Positions 6,706 to 12,819 of a DNA stretch of 12,819 nucleotides are shown here, piece after piece (within the stretch, counting starts at the first letter, position 1; the number at the start of each line of letters is the position of its first letter). The DNA is from Gemmatimonadota bacterium (GTDB lineage: Bacteria > Gemmatimonadota > Gemmatimonadetes > Longimicrobiales > Gaopeijiaceae). Under the pieces are notes generated by a model, which had not been told where the DNA came from, did no database searches, and saw only the letters and a list, made by a program, of their open reading frames with translations. The stretch is taken from positions 1 through 12,819 of the forward strand of contig WGEM01000338.1 of NCBI GenBank assembly GCA_015492755.1, written 5' to 3'. The translations under genes were made by a program, and so were the position numbers.

Positions 6706-8790
6706 ATGCCTCCACGCCACACCTCCGTGTGGGCCCTGGCGCTGGCGGCGCTGGCCTCCTGTGCGCCGCCCGACGCCGGGCGTCCCGATCCGCTGGCCAC
6801 CGCCTACCTCCGCCTCATCGACGCCGAGGACGCCCGCCCCGGCCCCGACGATCCGCGCCTTCAGCTCCTGCTGAGGGGTGCGGAGGTGGAGCTTCCGCTC
6901 CTGCGGCGCACCGCCATCCGGGGGCTGGGCAGGCTGGAGCGCCGGGAACTGGTGGATGTCATCGCCCGCCACCTGGACGATCCGGATCCTGGCGTGCGGG
7001 GCCAGGCCGCCGACGCCGTGGCGCAGGCGGTGCATCGCAGCGACGGGACCCCGGCGCTGCCGCACCTGCTGGCGCGGGTGACGGTGGAGACGGATCCGGG
7101 CGTGCTGGGGGTGCTGGCCTCCTCGCTGGCCCGGCTCCGCCTGGAAGACGACCATCGAGCGCGGGTGCTTCAGGTGCTCCTGGACCTGAGCCGGCGGGGC
7201 GAAGCCGACGCCCCTCCGTCGCAGATGTCGGGCGTGGTGCTGGGGCTGGAGCGCCTGGCTCGCGACGGAGTGCCCTTCGGGCCCCGGGCGCGGGCGCGGT
7301 TGGACCGGCTCACCCGGTACGACCTCCTGCAGGGCCGGGCGGGAGCGCAGGGGGGCCGGATCCGGGCGCTGGCCATGGAGGCGCTGGCCCACCTGGGCGC
7401 GCTCCGTGTGGAGCACGTGGAGCCGGGGCTGCGCGACCCCTCGCAGACGGTGCGCATCACCGCCGCGCGGCACCTGGACGTGGTGCGTCTGGAGGCACGC
7501 TCGGAACTCATCCGCCGGGCGCTCCGGGAACCGGTGGTGGGTGCGCGCATCGCCGCGCTCCGCCACGTCATTGCGGGGCCGCCCGACGACCTCACCTGCG
7601 TCCGCCTCTTCGCCGCCGCCACCCGCGACGCGGCGCGGGGCGTGCGGATCGTGGCCATCGACGCGCTGGACCGCCCCTGCCCCGGCGCGGATCCGGACGA
7701 GCAGCGGCGCATCCTCCTGGGCGCCGCCTCGGCGCTGGGCCCGGAGACCCGCGACGACTGGCAGGTGAGCGCCCACGCGCTGGTGGCGCTGGCGCGCTTC
7801 GACCCGCCGCTGGCTCGGGAGCTGCTTCCCACGTACCTGGCCCACGAGAACCCGTTCGTGCGCGCCTGGGCCGCCCGCGCCGCCGACGCCCTGGGCGACA
7901 CCGCCACCGTGAGGGCGCTGGCCGGAGACCCCCACCCCAACGTCCGCACCGCCGCCCTGGAGCTCATGGCCGCCAGGGGTCCGGTGCCGTCGGAGCTTCT
8001 GGTGACGCAACTCGCCGACGACGACCCCCAGCTGCTCCTCACCACCGCGCGGCTTCTGCGGGGCTCCCCGCTGGGCCTCGCCGCCGCCTCGGCGTGTCTG
8101 AACGCCTTCGAGCGCATCTCCGTGTACCGCTGGGAAACGCTCCGCGACCCCCGGCGGGAACTCCTGGCGCGGGTGGCGGAGCTGGGAAACCGATCCTTCG
8201 CTCCCCGCCTGGAGCCCTACCTGGAGGACTACGACGCGCGTGTGGCGGGTGACGTGGCCCGCATCCTCAGAAGCTGGACCGGCGCCCCGTATACGCCCTC
8301 GCCGCAGCCCCTCCCCAGACTCGCCCTCCCCACCGGGGAGGAGTTGAAGGTGCTGGAGCGGAGCACGGTGACGCTCCACATGCGCCGCGGCGGCGAGATC
8401 GTCATCCGGCCCCTCGCCGACCTGGCGCTCACCAACGCCTACCGGTTCTGGAGGATGGCACGGGACGGAGCTCTGGACGGACGCACCTTCCACCGGTGGG
8501 TCCCCAACTTCGTCATTCAGGGAGGGAGCCCCGGCGCCAACGAATACGCAGGCCAGCCGCGGTTCACCCGGGACGAGGTGGGGCTCCTCCCTCACTGGCG
8601 GGGCACGGTGGGGCTCAGCACCCGGGGACGGGACACCGGCGACGGGCAGATCTTCATCAACCTGGCCGACAACGTGCGCCTCAATCACGAGTACACGGTG
8701 CTGGGCATCGTGGTGGACGGCATCGAGGTGGTGGACGAAGTGGTAGAGGGTGACGTCATCGAACGGGCGGAGGTCCGCGTGCACGAGTGA
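6706..8790 (+). CDS. HEAT-repeat lipoprotein with C-terminal cyclophilin-type peptidyl-prolyl isomerase domain
   Basis: A 694-residue envelope lipoprotein. The start at ATG 6706 is confirmed by a lipoprotein signal: Arg4, hydrophobic WALALAA, and lipobox LASC with Cys19. The next residue is Ala, so outer-membrane sorting is expected by the E. coli rule. Residues about 55-525 are tandem alpha-helical HEAT repeats, with recurring Asp-Pro-x-x-x-Val-Arg turns (DPDPGVRGQAADAV, DPSQTVRITAARHL, DPHPNVRTAALEL). Residues about 545-690 form a cyclophilin domain: FHRWVPNFVIQGG (595-607), GTVGLSTRGRDTGDGQIFI (633-651) and HEYTVLGIVVDG (661-672). By alignment to human cyclophilin A, Arg55, Phe60, Gln63 and Phe113 are kept (Arg597, Phe602, Gln605, Phe650), while Met61, Trp121 and His126 become Val, Arg and Tyr, so catalysis is plausible but altered. 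It lies 45 bp after the PaaX gene without a clear ribosome site. The likely role is folding or scaffolding of periplasmic or outer-membrane proteins; the client is unknown. Confidence 0.9.
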   Translation: MPPRHTSVWALALAALASCAPPDAGRPDPLATAYLRLIDAEDARPGPDDPRLQLLLRGAEVELPLLRRTAIRGLGRLERRELVDVIARHLDDPDPGVRGQAADAVAQAVHRSDGTPALPHLLARVTVETDPGVLGVLASSLARLRLEDDHRARVLQVLLDLSRRGEADAPPSQMSGVVLGLERLARDGVPFGPRARARLDRLTRYDLLQGRAGAQGGRIRALAMEALAHLGALRVEHVEPGLRDPSQTVRITAARHLDVVRLEARSELIRRALREPVVGARIAALRHVIAGPPDDLTCVRLFAAATRDAARGVRIVAIDALDRPCPGADPDEQRRILLGAASALGPETRDDWQVSAHALVALARFDPPLARELLPTYLAHENPFVRAWAARAADALGDTATVRALAGDPHPNVRTAALELMAARGPVPSELLVTQLADDDPQLLLTTARLLRGSPLGLAAASACLNAFERISVYRWETLRDPRRELLARVAELGNRSFAPRLEPYLEDYDARVAGDVARILRSWTGAPYTPSPQPLPRLALPTGEELKVLERSTVTLHMRRGGEIVIRPLADLALTNAYRFWRMARDGALDGRTFHRWVPNFVIQGGSPGANEYAGQPRFTRDEVGLLPHWRGTVGLSTRGRDTGDGQIFINLADNVRLNHEYTVLGIVVDGIEVVDEVVEGDVIERAEVRVHE

Positions 8791-8800
8791 GGAGGCGGCG

Positions 8801-8830
8801 TTGCCCGCCCCCCGCGGCCGTCGGTAAACT
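8801..8830 (+). promoter_or_regulatory. Candidate sigma-70-type promoter for the symporter gene
   Basis: TTGCCC (8801-8806) and TAAACT (8825-8830) each match four of six consensus bases and are spaced by 18 bp, in the 76-bp gap before the symporter. TAAACT is the only AT-rich patch there. The predicted transcript start near 8837 leaves a leader of about 30 nt holding the ribosome site GGAAGGA (8854-8860). Assigned by eye only; read-through from the upstream gene is equally possible. Confidence 0.3.
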
Positions 8831-8866
8831 CCGGCCACCCCATCCACACGAACGGAAGGACGCTGC

Positions 8867-10165
8867 ATGCAGCTCTACACGAAGATCCTCATCGGACTCG
8901 TCGCGGGCGCGGTGGCAGGCGCCGTGGCCAACGCGACCGGCATCGAGCCGCTCCAGAACCTCTTCGGCGCGCTGGAGCCGCTGGGCACGGCGTTCATCAA
9001 CCTCATCACCATGATCGTCATCCCGCTGGTGGTGGCGAGCCTGCTGGTGGGGACCGCATCGCTGGGTGACCTCCGCAAGCTGGGCCGCATCGGCGGGAAA
9101 ACGCTCATCTACTATATGTCCACCACCGCAGCGGCGGTGACCATCGGGCTGGGGCTCTCCAACCTCATCAAGCCGGGCTCCGGCGTCTCCGAGGCCACGC
9201 GGGACGAGCTGGCGGCCCGCTACGGCGGCGCGGCGGCGGAGCGGGTGGATCTGGCGGCCAACGCACCCGGCTGGGTGGACACGCTCCTGGGCATCATTCC
9301 CAGGAACCCGGTGCAGGCCGCCGCCGAGATGGACCTGCTCCCCCTCATCTTCTTCACCATCTGCTTCGGCGCCGCCATCACCGTCATCGAGCCGAAGCGG
9401 CGCGAGGCGGTGCTGACCTTCTTCCACGGGATCAACGACGCCTCCATGGTCCTCATCAACTGGATCATGGAGCTGGCGCCCTACGCCGTCTTCGTCCTCA
9501 TCGCCGCCGTGGTGGCCAACTTCGGTTTCGACCTGCTGCAGAGCCTGTTGGTCTACACGCTGGTGGTCGTGCTGGGGCTCATGCTGCACGCCTTCGGCAC
9601 CTATGCGCTCATCCTCCGGTTCCTGGCGCGCCTGAACCCGCTGAAGTTCTACCGCAAGATCGCGGCGGTGCCGCTCTTCGCCTTCTCCACGTCGTCGTCC
9701 AACGCCACCCTCCCCCTCACCATCGAGACCGCCGAGGAGGAGGTGGGTGTGTCCAACGAGGTGGCCAGCTTCGTGCTTCCGCTGGGCGCCACCATCAACA
9801 TGGATGGGACGGCGCTCTATCAGGCGGTGGCGGTGATGTTCATCGCCCAGATCTACGGCATCGACCTGAGCCTGGCGGATCAGCTCATCGTGGTGCTCAC
9901 CGCCACGCTGGCGTCGGTGGGGGCGGCGGGTGTGCCCTCGGCGGGGATCATCACCCTCATCATCGTGCTGAACTCGGTGGGGATGGGTCAGCACGTGCAG
10001 GCGGGCATCGCCCTCATTCTGGGCGTGGACCGGATCCTGGACATGATCCGCACCTCGGTGAACGTCACCGGCGACCTCACCTGCTCGGCGTTCATCGCCC
10101 GCACGGAAGGCGAGTCGCTCCTCCTGGACGGGCCGGCGGAGCCGGCGGCCGCCGCGGCGGACTGA
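8867..10165 (+). CDS. Dicarboxylate/amino acid:cation symporter (DAACS, GltP/DctA-like)
   Basis: A 432-residue inner-membrane transporter of the glutamate transporter homologue family. ATG 8867 is supported by GGAAGGA (8854-8860), 6 nt upstream. Hydrophobic segments lie at about 5-22, 43-66, 79-100, 157-175, 198-220, 224-252, and then the characteristic re-entrant and TM7-8 core: serine-rich hairpin STSSSNATLP (274-283), NMDGT (311-315), second hairpin GAAGVPSAG (352-360), and GVDRILDMIRTSVNVTGD (386-403). The substrate and cation residues of archaeal GltPh (Asp390, Asp394, Arg397, Thr398, Asn401, Asp405) map to Asp388, Asp392, Arg395, Thr396, Asn399 and Asp403 here, all conserved. Arg395 predicts a substrate with a side-chain carboxylate, and Asp392 favours an amino acid such as aspartate or glutamate; dicarboxylates remain possible. 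A long hydrophilic loop (about 102-150) lies between the third and fourth segments. Probably sodium- or proton-driven. It ends before a strong hairpin, so it closes the transcript. Confidence 0.93.
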   Translation: MQLYTKILIGLVAGAVAGAVANATGIEPLQNLFGALEPLGTAFINLITMIVIPLVVASLLVGTASLGDLRKLGRIGGKTLIYYMSTTAAAVTIGLGLSNLIKPGSGVSEATRDELAARYGGAAAERVDLAANAPGWVDTLLGIIPRNPVQAAAEMDLLPLIFFTICFGAAITVIEPKRREAVLTFFHGINDASMVLINWIMELAPYAVFVLIAAVVANFGFDLLQSLLVYTLVVVLGLMLHAFGTYALILRFLARLNPLKFYRKIAAVPLFAFSTSSSNATLPLTIETAEEEVGVSNEVASFVLPLGATINMDGTALYQAVAVMFIAQIYGIDLSLADQLIVVLTATLASVGAAGVPSAGIITLIIVLNSVGMGQHVQAGIALILGVDRILDMIRTSVNVTGDLTCSAFIARTEGESLLLDGPAEPAAAAAD

Positions 10166-10212
10166 AGGGGGCGTGGGGGCCGAGGCGCGCCGCCTCTGCT
10201 CCCCCACCCCTT
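10165..10212 (+). terminator. Strong GC-rich stem-loop, probable terminator after the symporter
   Basis: GTGGGGG (10173-10179) pairs with CCCCCAC (10201-10207), inside which GAGGC (10182-10186) pairs with GCCTC (10192-10196) around a 5-nt loop. AAGGG (10165-10169) can extend the base by pairing with CCCTT (10208-10212). It begins at the symporter stop codon. Only two T residues follow, so it is not a textbook intrinsic terminator, but its strength and position suit transcript termination or 3'-end protection. Confidence 0.55.
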
Positions 10213-10240
10213 GGAGCCTCGAGCCGCCGGTGTAGCTTTG
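10210..10240 (+). promoter_or_regulatory. Candidate Bacteroidetes-type promoter for the YchF-like gene
   Basis: TAGCTTTG (10233-10240) fits the Bacteroidetes -7 consensus TAnnTTTG exactly, and CTTG (10210-10213), 19 nt upstream, differs by one base from its -33 element TTTG. It lies just after the symporter hairpin and 46 nt before the YchF-like start, which itself has no recognisable Shine-Dalgarno site. As a classical sigma-70 promoter it would be poor. This is a visual match with one example only. Confidence 0.3.
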
Positions 10241-10286
10241 CCTGGCGCAGCGCTCAGGCACACTCACCGGTTCGGGCAACCTCTTC

Positions 10287-11327
10287 ATGAAGATCGGACT
10301 CGTCGGCTTCGCCGGCTCGGGAAAGACCACCGTATTCAACGCCATGACGGGCCTGGACGTGCCCGTGGGTTTCGGTGGCGAGGTGCGGCTGGGTACGGTG
10401 CGCGTCCCGGATGAGCGCATCGACCGCCTCCGGGAGATCTTCCGGCCGAAGAAGACCACCTACGCCGAGATGAGCTTCTGCGACATCCCCGGCGAGCACG
10501 GCGCCGAGAAGAAGGGGCTCTCGCGGCGGGGACTGCAGCAGATCCGCGACCAGGAGGCGCTCTGCCTGGTGCTTCGGGACTTCGACAACCCGGCGCTGGA
10601 GGGTCCTCCCGATCCCATGGGCGACCTCGAGGCCTTCCACGCCGAGTGCGTCTTCGCGGATCTCGAGATCGTGGAGAAGCGACTGGACCGCGCCCGGAAG
10701 GAACGCGCCGACGCGCTGGAGATCCAGGCCTTCGAGCGGATGCAGGAAGCGCTGGAGGCCGACCGGCCGCTGCGCTCCATCCCCGAGTCGGAGCTGGACC
10801 GAAAGTTCCTGAAGGGCTACGGGCTTCTCACCGACCGGCCGCTCCTGGTGGCGGTGAACCGCGACGAGGACCGGGCCGCCAAGCCCATGCCCGAGGAGCT
10901 GGCGGCGCGCATCTGCGACATGGGCGGTGCCGGGCTGGTGCTCTCCGCCAGCGTGGAGGCGGACATCGCCGCCATGGAGCCGGAGGAGCAGGAGGAGTTC
11001 CTGGCGGACCTGGGGCTCGAGACTCCTGCGCTGGGCCGGTTCATCCGTACCGCCTACGGGCTCCTGGACCTCATCTCCTTCTTCACCGTGGGGCCCGACG
11101 AGGTGCGCGCCTGGACCATCCGCCGCGGCACCAACGCCCGGCGCGCCGCCGGCAAGATCCACTCCGACCTGGAGCGGGGCTTCATCCGCGCCGAGGTAAT
11201 TCCCTACGACGTCTTCATGGAATACGGATCGGAGGCTGCCGTGAAGGAGGCGGGTAAGCTCCAGGTGGAGGGCAAGGACTACATCGTGCAGGACGGAGAC
11301 ATCCTGCACGTGCGCTTCAACGTCTAG
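10287..11327 (+). CDS. Divergent YchF/OLA1-family P-loop NTPase with C-terminal TGS-like domain
   Basis: A 346-residue cytoplasmic NTPase; standard YchF is about 363 residues. The C-terminal region (about 263-346) matches YchF closely: FFTVGPDEVRAWTIRRGT, IHSDLERGFIRAEVI, KEAGKLQVEGKDY, VQDGDILHVRFNV. The nucleotide domain is unusual. Its P-loop is GFAGSGKTT (7-15) instead of YchF GLPNVGKST; the FPFCTIEPN switch-I region is replaced by a GFGGEVRLGTVRVPD segment; and switch II is DIPGEHG (66-72) instead of DIAGLVKGA. NRDE (191-194) keeps the NxxE pattern that gives YchF/OLA1 its ATP preference, so ATP is the more likely nucleotide. A helical insert (about 113-175) corresponds to the YchF coiled-coil arm. 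This is probably a YchF paralogue linked to ribosomes or stress rather than the housekeeping copy. ATG 10287 has no visible ribosome site. The 3' end overlaps the convergent peptidase by 11 bp. Confidence 0.85.
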   Translation: MKIGLVGFAGSGKTTVFNAMTGLDVPVGFGGEVRLGTVRVPDERIDRLREIFRPKKTTYAEMSFCDIPGEHGAEKKGLSRRGLQQIRDQEALCLVLRDFDNPALEGPPDPMGDLEAFHAECVFADLEIVEKRLDRARKERADALEIQAFERMQEALEADRPLRSIPESELDRKFLKGYGLLTDRPLLVAVNRDEDRAAKPMPEELAARICDMGGAGLVLSASVEADIAAMEPEEQEEFLADLGLETPALGRFIRTAYGLLDLISFFTVGPDEVRAWTIRRGTNARRAAGKIHSDLERGFIRAEVIPYDVFMEYGSEAAVKEAGKLQVEGKDYIVQDGDILHVRFNV

Positions 11328-12743
11328 GAGCCTGTCCGCTTCCCTCCCCCCGCATCAGCGCTTCGATGGCGTCCGGTTCACGCGGCGCGTCGCCGGAGAG
11401 GAGCACCGGGCCGTCCTCGGTGACGAGGATGTCGTCTTCGATGCGCACGCCGATGTTCCACCACTTCGAATCCAGGTCCTCCGCCGGCGCGAAGTAGAGG
11501 CCGGGCTCCACGGTGATCATGTTCCCCGGCCGGAGCACGTCGTAGGGACCGGCGTCGTGCACGTCCAGGCCGATGTAGTGGCTGGTGCCGTGCATGAAGT
11601 AGCGGCGGAGTCCGCGCTGGTCCTCGGGACCGTCGATGAGCCCCAGCTCCGCCAACCCTTCTGCCAGGACGCGCGCCGCCGCCCGGCCGGGCGCCGAGAA
11701 CTCGGCTCCCGGCTGCGCAGCCTGAATGCCCGCTTCCTGCGCCCGGAGAACCAGCTCGTAGACGGTGCGCTGTTCCGGCGAGAAGGTACCGTTCACCGGG
11801 ATGGTGCGTGTCACATCGGCGCTGTAGCCGTGAAGCTCCGCACCGATGTCGATGACCACCACGTCGCCGGACCGGGTGCGGCGGCGGTTGGTGAGGTAGT
11901 GGAGGATCACCGAGTTCTCGCCACTCCCCACGATGCTGGGAAAGCCCGGGTGCTCGGCGCCTTCTTTCTTGAATACATATTCCAGAAGCGCCTCGATCTC
12001 GTACTCCGCCCACCCCGCTTCCACCGCGGCCATGACCTCGCGGTGCGCCTGGGCGGTGATGTCGATGGCGCGGCGGAGGAGCCGCTCCTCCTCCGGGGTT
12101 TTCACCGAGCGAAGCGAATCCAGAACGCCCCGGAGCGTCTGTCCGTCGCGGAGCCCGCCCCGCTCCACGTCGGCGGGATCCACGTTCTGCACGAAGGTCT
12201 GGAGCTGCTCGAGAAGCTCGGAATCCTGCAGCACGCCGTCGGGGAGCGGGAGATGGTGGACCACACGGTCCCGGGCATTCAGGATGGGGACCACGATGTC
12301 GGCGAAGCGGGTGTTGTCCACCGCCAGCTCCACGCCCAGCTCCCGCATGGCCCGCTCCGGCCCGAAGCGCCGACCCGTCCACACCTCCTGCGCGGGGTCG
12401 CGCGGCGGCACGAAGAGGAGCTCGCGAACGGTGCGGCCGTCCACCTCCACGCCGCCGGGCGCCAGGAGGAGCACCGCGCCCGGCTCCGGCATCCCGGTGA
12501 GGTAGAGGAGGTCGCTGTCCTGCCGGTATTCGTAGTTCTGATCGCCGTTGCGTGGCCGCTCCGGCGCGCTGAAGAAGACCGCCAGCGCCGAGTCGCCCAG
12601 CGCCTGCATCACCGCCTGACGACGGCTCCGGTGAAACTCCGGGCTGGGCAGATCGGTGTCGTAGCGGACCGGAGGCTCGGGGAGGGTCTGGGCGGTGGAG
12701 GACGGCGCATCCGCGGTGGAGGGGTCCTGGGCCAGGCCCGACG
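11317..12743 (-). CDS. Xaa-Pro aminopeptidase (M24B, aminopeptidase P), 5'-truncated at a fold-back
   Basis: A dinuclear-metal peptidase removing N-terminal residues from Xaa-Pro peptides. All five metal ligands are present, with minus-strand codons at 11848-11850 (Asp in VVIDIGAE), 11815-11817 (Asp in YSADVTRT), 11578-11580 (His in HGTSHYIGLDVHD), 11506-11508 (Glu in ITVEPGLYF) and 11437-11439 (Glu in GVRIEDDI). An N-terminal creatinase-like domain precedes them (about 11960-12660). The frame stays open to the right edge, with a GTG at 12795 that would give 492 residues, but everything beyond 12743 is an inverted copy of the gene's own interior, so that N-terminus is spurious. The genuine part starts with ASGLAQDPSTADAP, which looks like the end of a signal peptide cleaved after LA, suggesting a secreted enzyme whose true start and signal peptide are missing here. 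The stop (11317-11319) overlaps the YchF-like gene convergently by 11 bp, with no terminator between them. Confidence 0.9.
12407..12482 (+). repeat. Left arm of a perfect 76-bp inverted repeat, inside the aminopeptidase gene
   Basis: This stretch is exactly the reverse complement of 12744-12819, with the first mismatch at 12483 against 12743. It encodes, on the minus strand, the in-place segment PGAVLLLAPGGVEVDGRTV plus RELLFVP, which fits its flanks in the peptidase N-terminal domain, so this is the original copy. The arms are 261 bp apart. Confidence 0.97.
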
Positions 12744-12819
12744 CGGGCGCGGTGCTCCTCCTGGCGCCCGGCGGCGTGGAGGTGGACGGCCGCACCGTTC
12801 GCGAGCTCCTCTTCGTGCC
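12744..12819 (-). repeat. Right arm of the 76-bp inverted repeat, ending at the window edge
   Basis: This is an exact inverted copy of 12407-12482. On the plus strand it reads GAVLLLAPGG, then VEVDGRTVRELLFV, the same peptide the minus strand encodes 261 bp to the left. It has no gene context of its own, runs to the very last base, and replaces the expected signal-peptide coding region of the aminopeptidase. A fold-back chimera or an assembly-graph overlap is the likeliest cause. Identity is certain; origin is inferred. Confidence 0.95.

Noticed and set aside
5581..8868. A 1095-codon open frame on the minus strand across the hydrolase, PaaX and HEAT-cyclophilin genes.
   Set aside because: It lies antisense to three well-recognised genes, is rich in Arg, His, Gly and Pro, has no recognisable domain, and arises because GC-rich codon use removes stops from the opposite strand.
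8756..10459. A 567-codon minus-strand open frame over the symporter.
   Set aside because: The composition (repeated Asp/His/Gly/Glu/Arg) is typical of antisense frames of membrane-protein genes; the plus-strand symporter has every family motif.
12744..12795. GTG 12795 as the true start of the aminopeptidase.
   Set aside because: The codons lie in the inverted repeat arm, so the encoded residues are the antisense of the gene's own interior, not a real N-terminus.

Overview
The window is a 12.8-kb, very GC-rich, gene-dense bacterial fragment, probably chromosomal and probably from metagenomic assembly. Several things suggest a diderm from the Gemmatimonadota or the wider FCB-related lineages: a Sec-exported beta-barrel protein, a HEAT-repeat/cyclophilin lipoprotein, an exported hydrolase, weak or absent Shine-Dalgarno sites at several starts, and a Bacteroidetes-like TAnnTTTG promoter element. 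That placement is inference; no rRNA or marker gene is present to prove it. There are no tRNA, rRNA, CRISPR, insertion-sequence or phage features, and no gene-free stretch longer than 300 bases.

Layout. At the left edge a beta-barrel-like outer-membrane protein (11-1033, +) runs convergently into, and overlaps by 47 bp, a proline-racemase-family enzyme (987-2075, -). The Cys/Thr active-site signature of that enzyme points to trans-3-hydroxy-L-proline dehydratase. A 77-bp divergent intergenic region with a perfect inverted repeat separates it from a PLP-dependent alpha-oxoamine synthase (2153-3517, +). The synthase is translationally coupled to a small acetoacetate-decarboxylase-fold protein that lacks the family's catalytic lysine (3508-4173, +). 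After a 151-bp gap with an extended imperfect dyad come an exported serine alpha/beta hydrolase (4325-5821, +) and a PaaX-type repressor (5818-6660, +) that overlap by 4 nt. They are followed by a HEAT-repeat plus cyclophilin lipoprotein (6706-8790, +), a glutamate/dicarboxylate-type sodium or proton symporter (8867-10165, +) ending in a strong terminator-like hairpin, and a divergent YchF/OLA1-family P-loop NTPase (10287-11327, +). A 5'-truncated Xaa-Pro aminopeptidase (complement, 11317 to the right edge) closes the window.

How the genes fit together. A loose theme is peptide and amino-acid use. The aminopeptidase P releases Xaa-Pro N-terminal residues, the hydroxyproline dehydratase degrades an imino acid typical of collagen-like or plant-wall protein, and the symporter imports acidic amino acids or dicarboxylates. 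They lie in separate transcription units, so this is only a suggestion. The alpha-oxoamine synthase/ADC-fold pair looks like one biosynthetic unit with an unidentified product and is the best candidate for undescribed biochemistry.

The most striking sequence feature is at the right edge. The last 76 bp are a perfect inverted copy of 12407-12482, inside the aminopeptidase gene. This looks like a fold-back chimera or assembly-graph end rather than biology, and it means the apparent N-terminus of that protein is not genuine.
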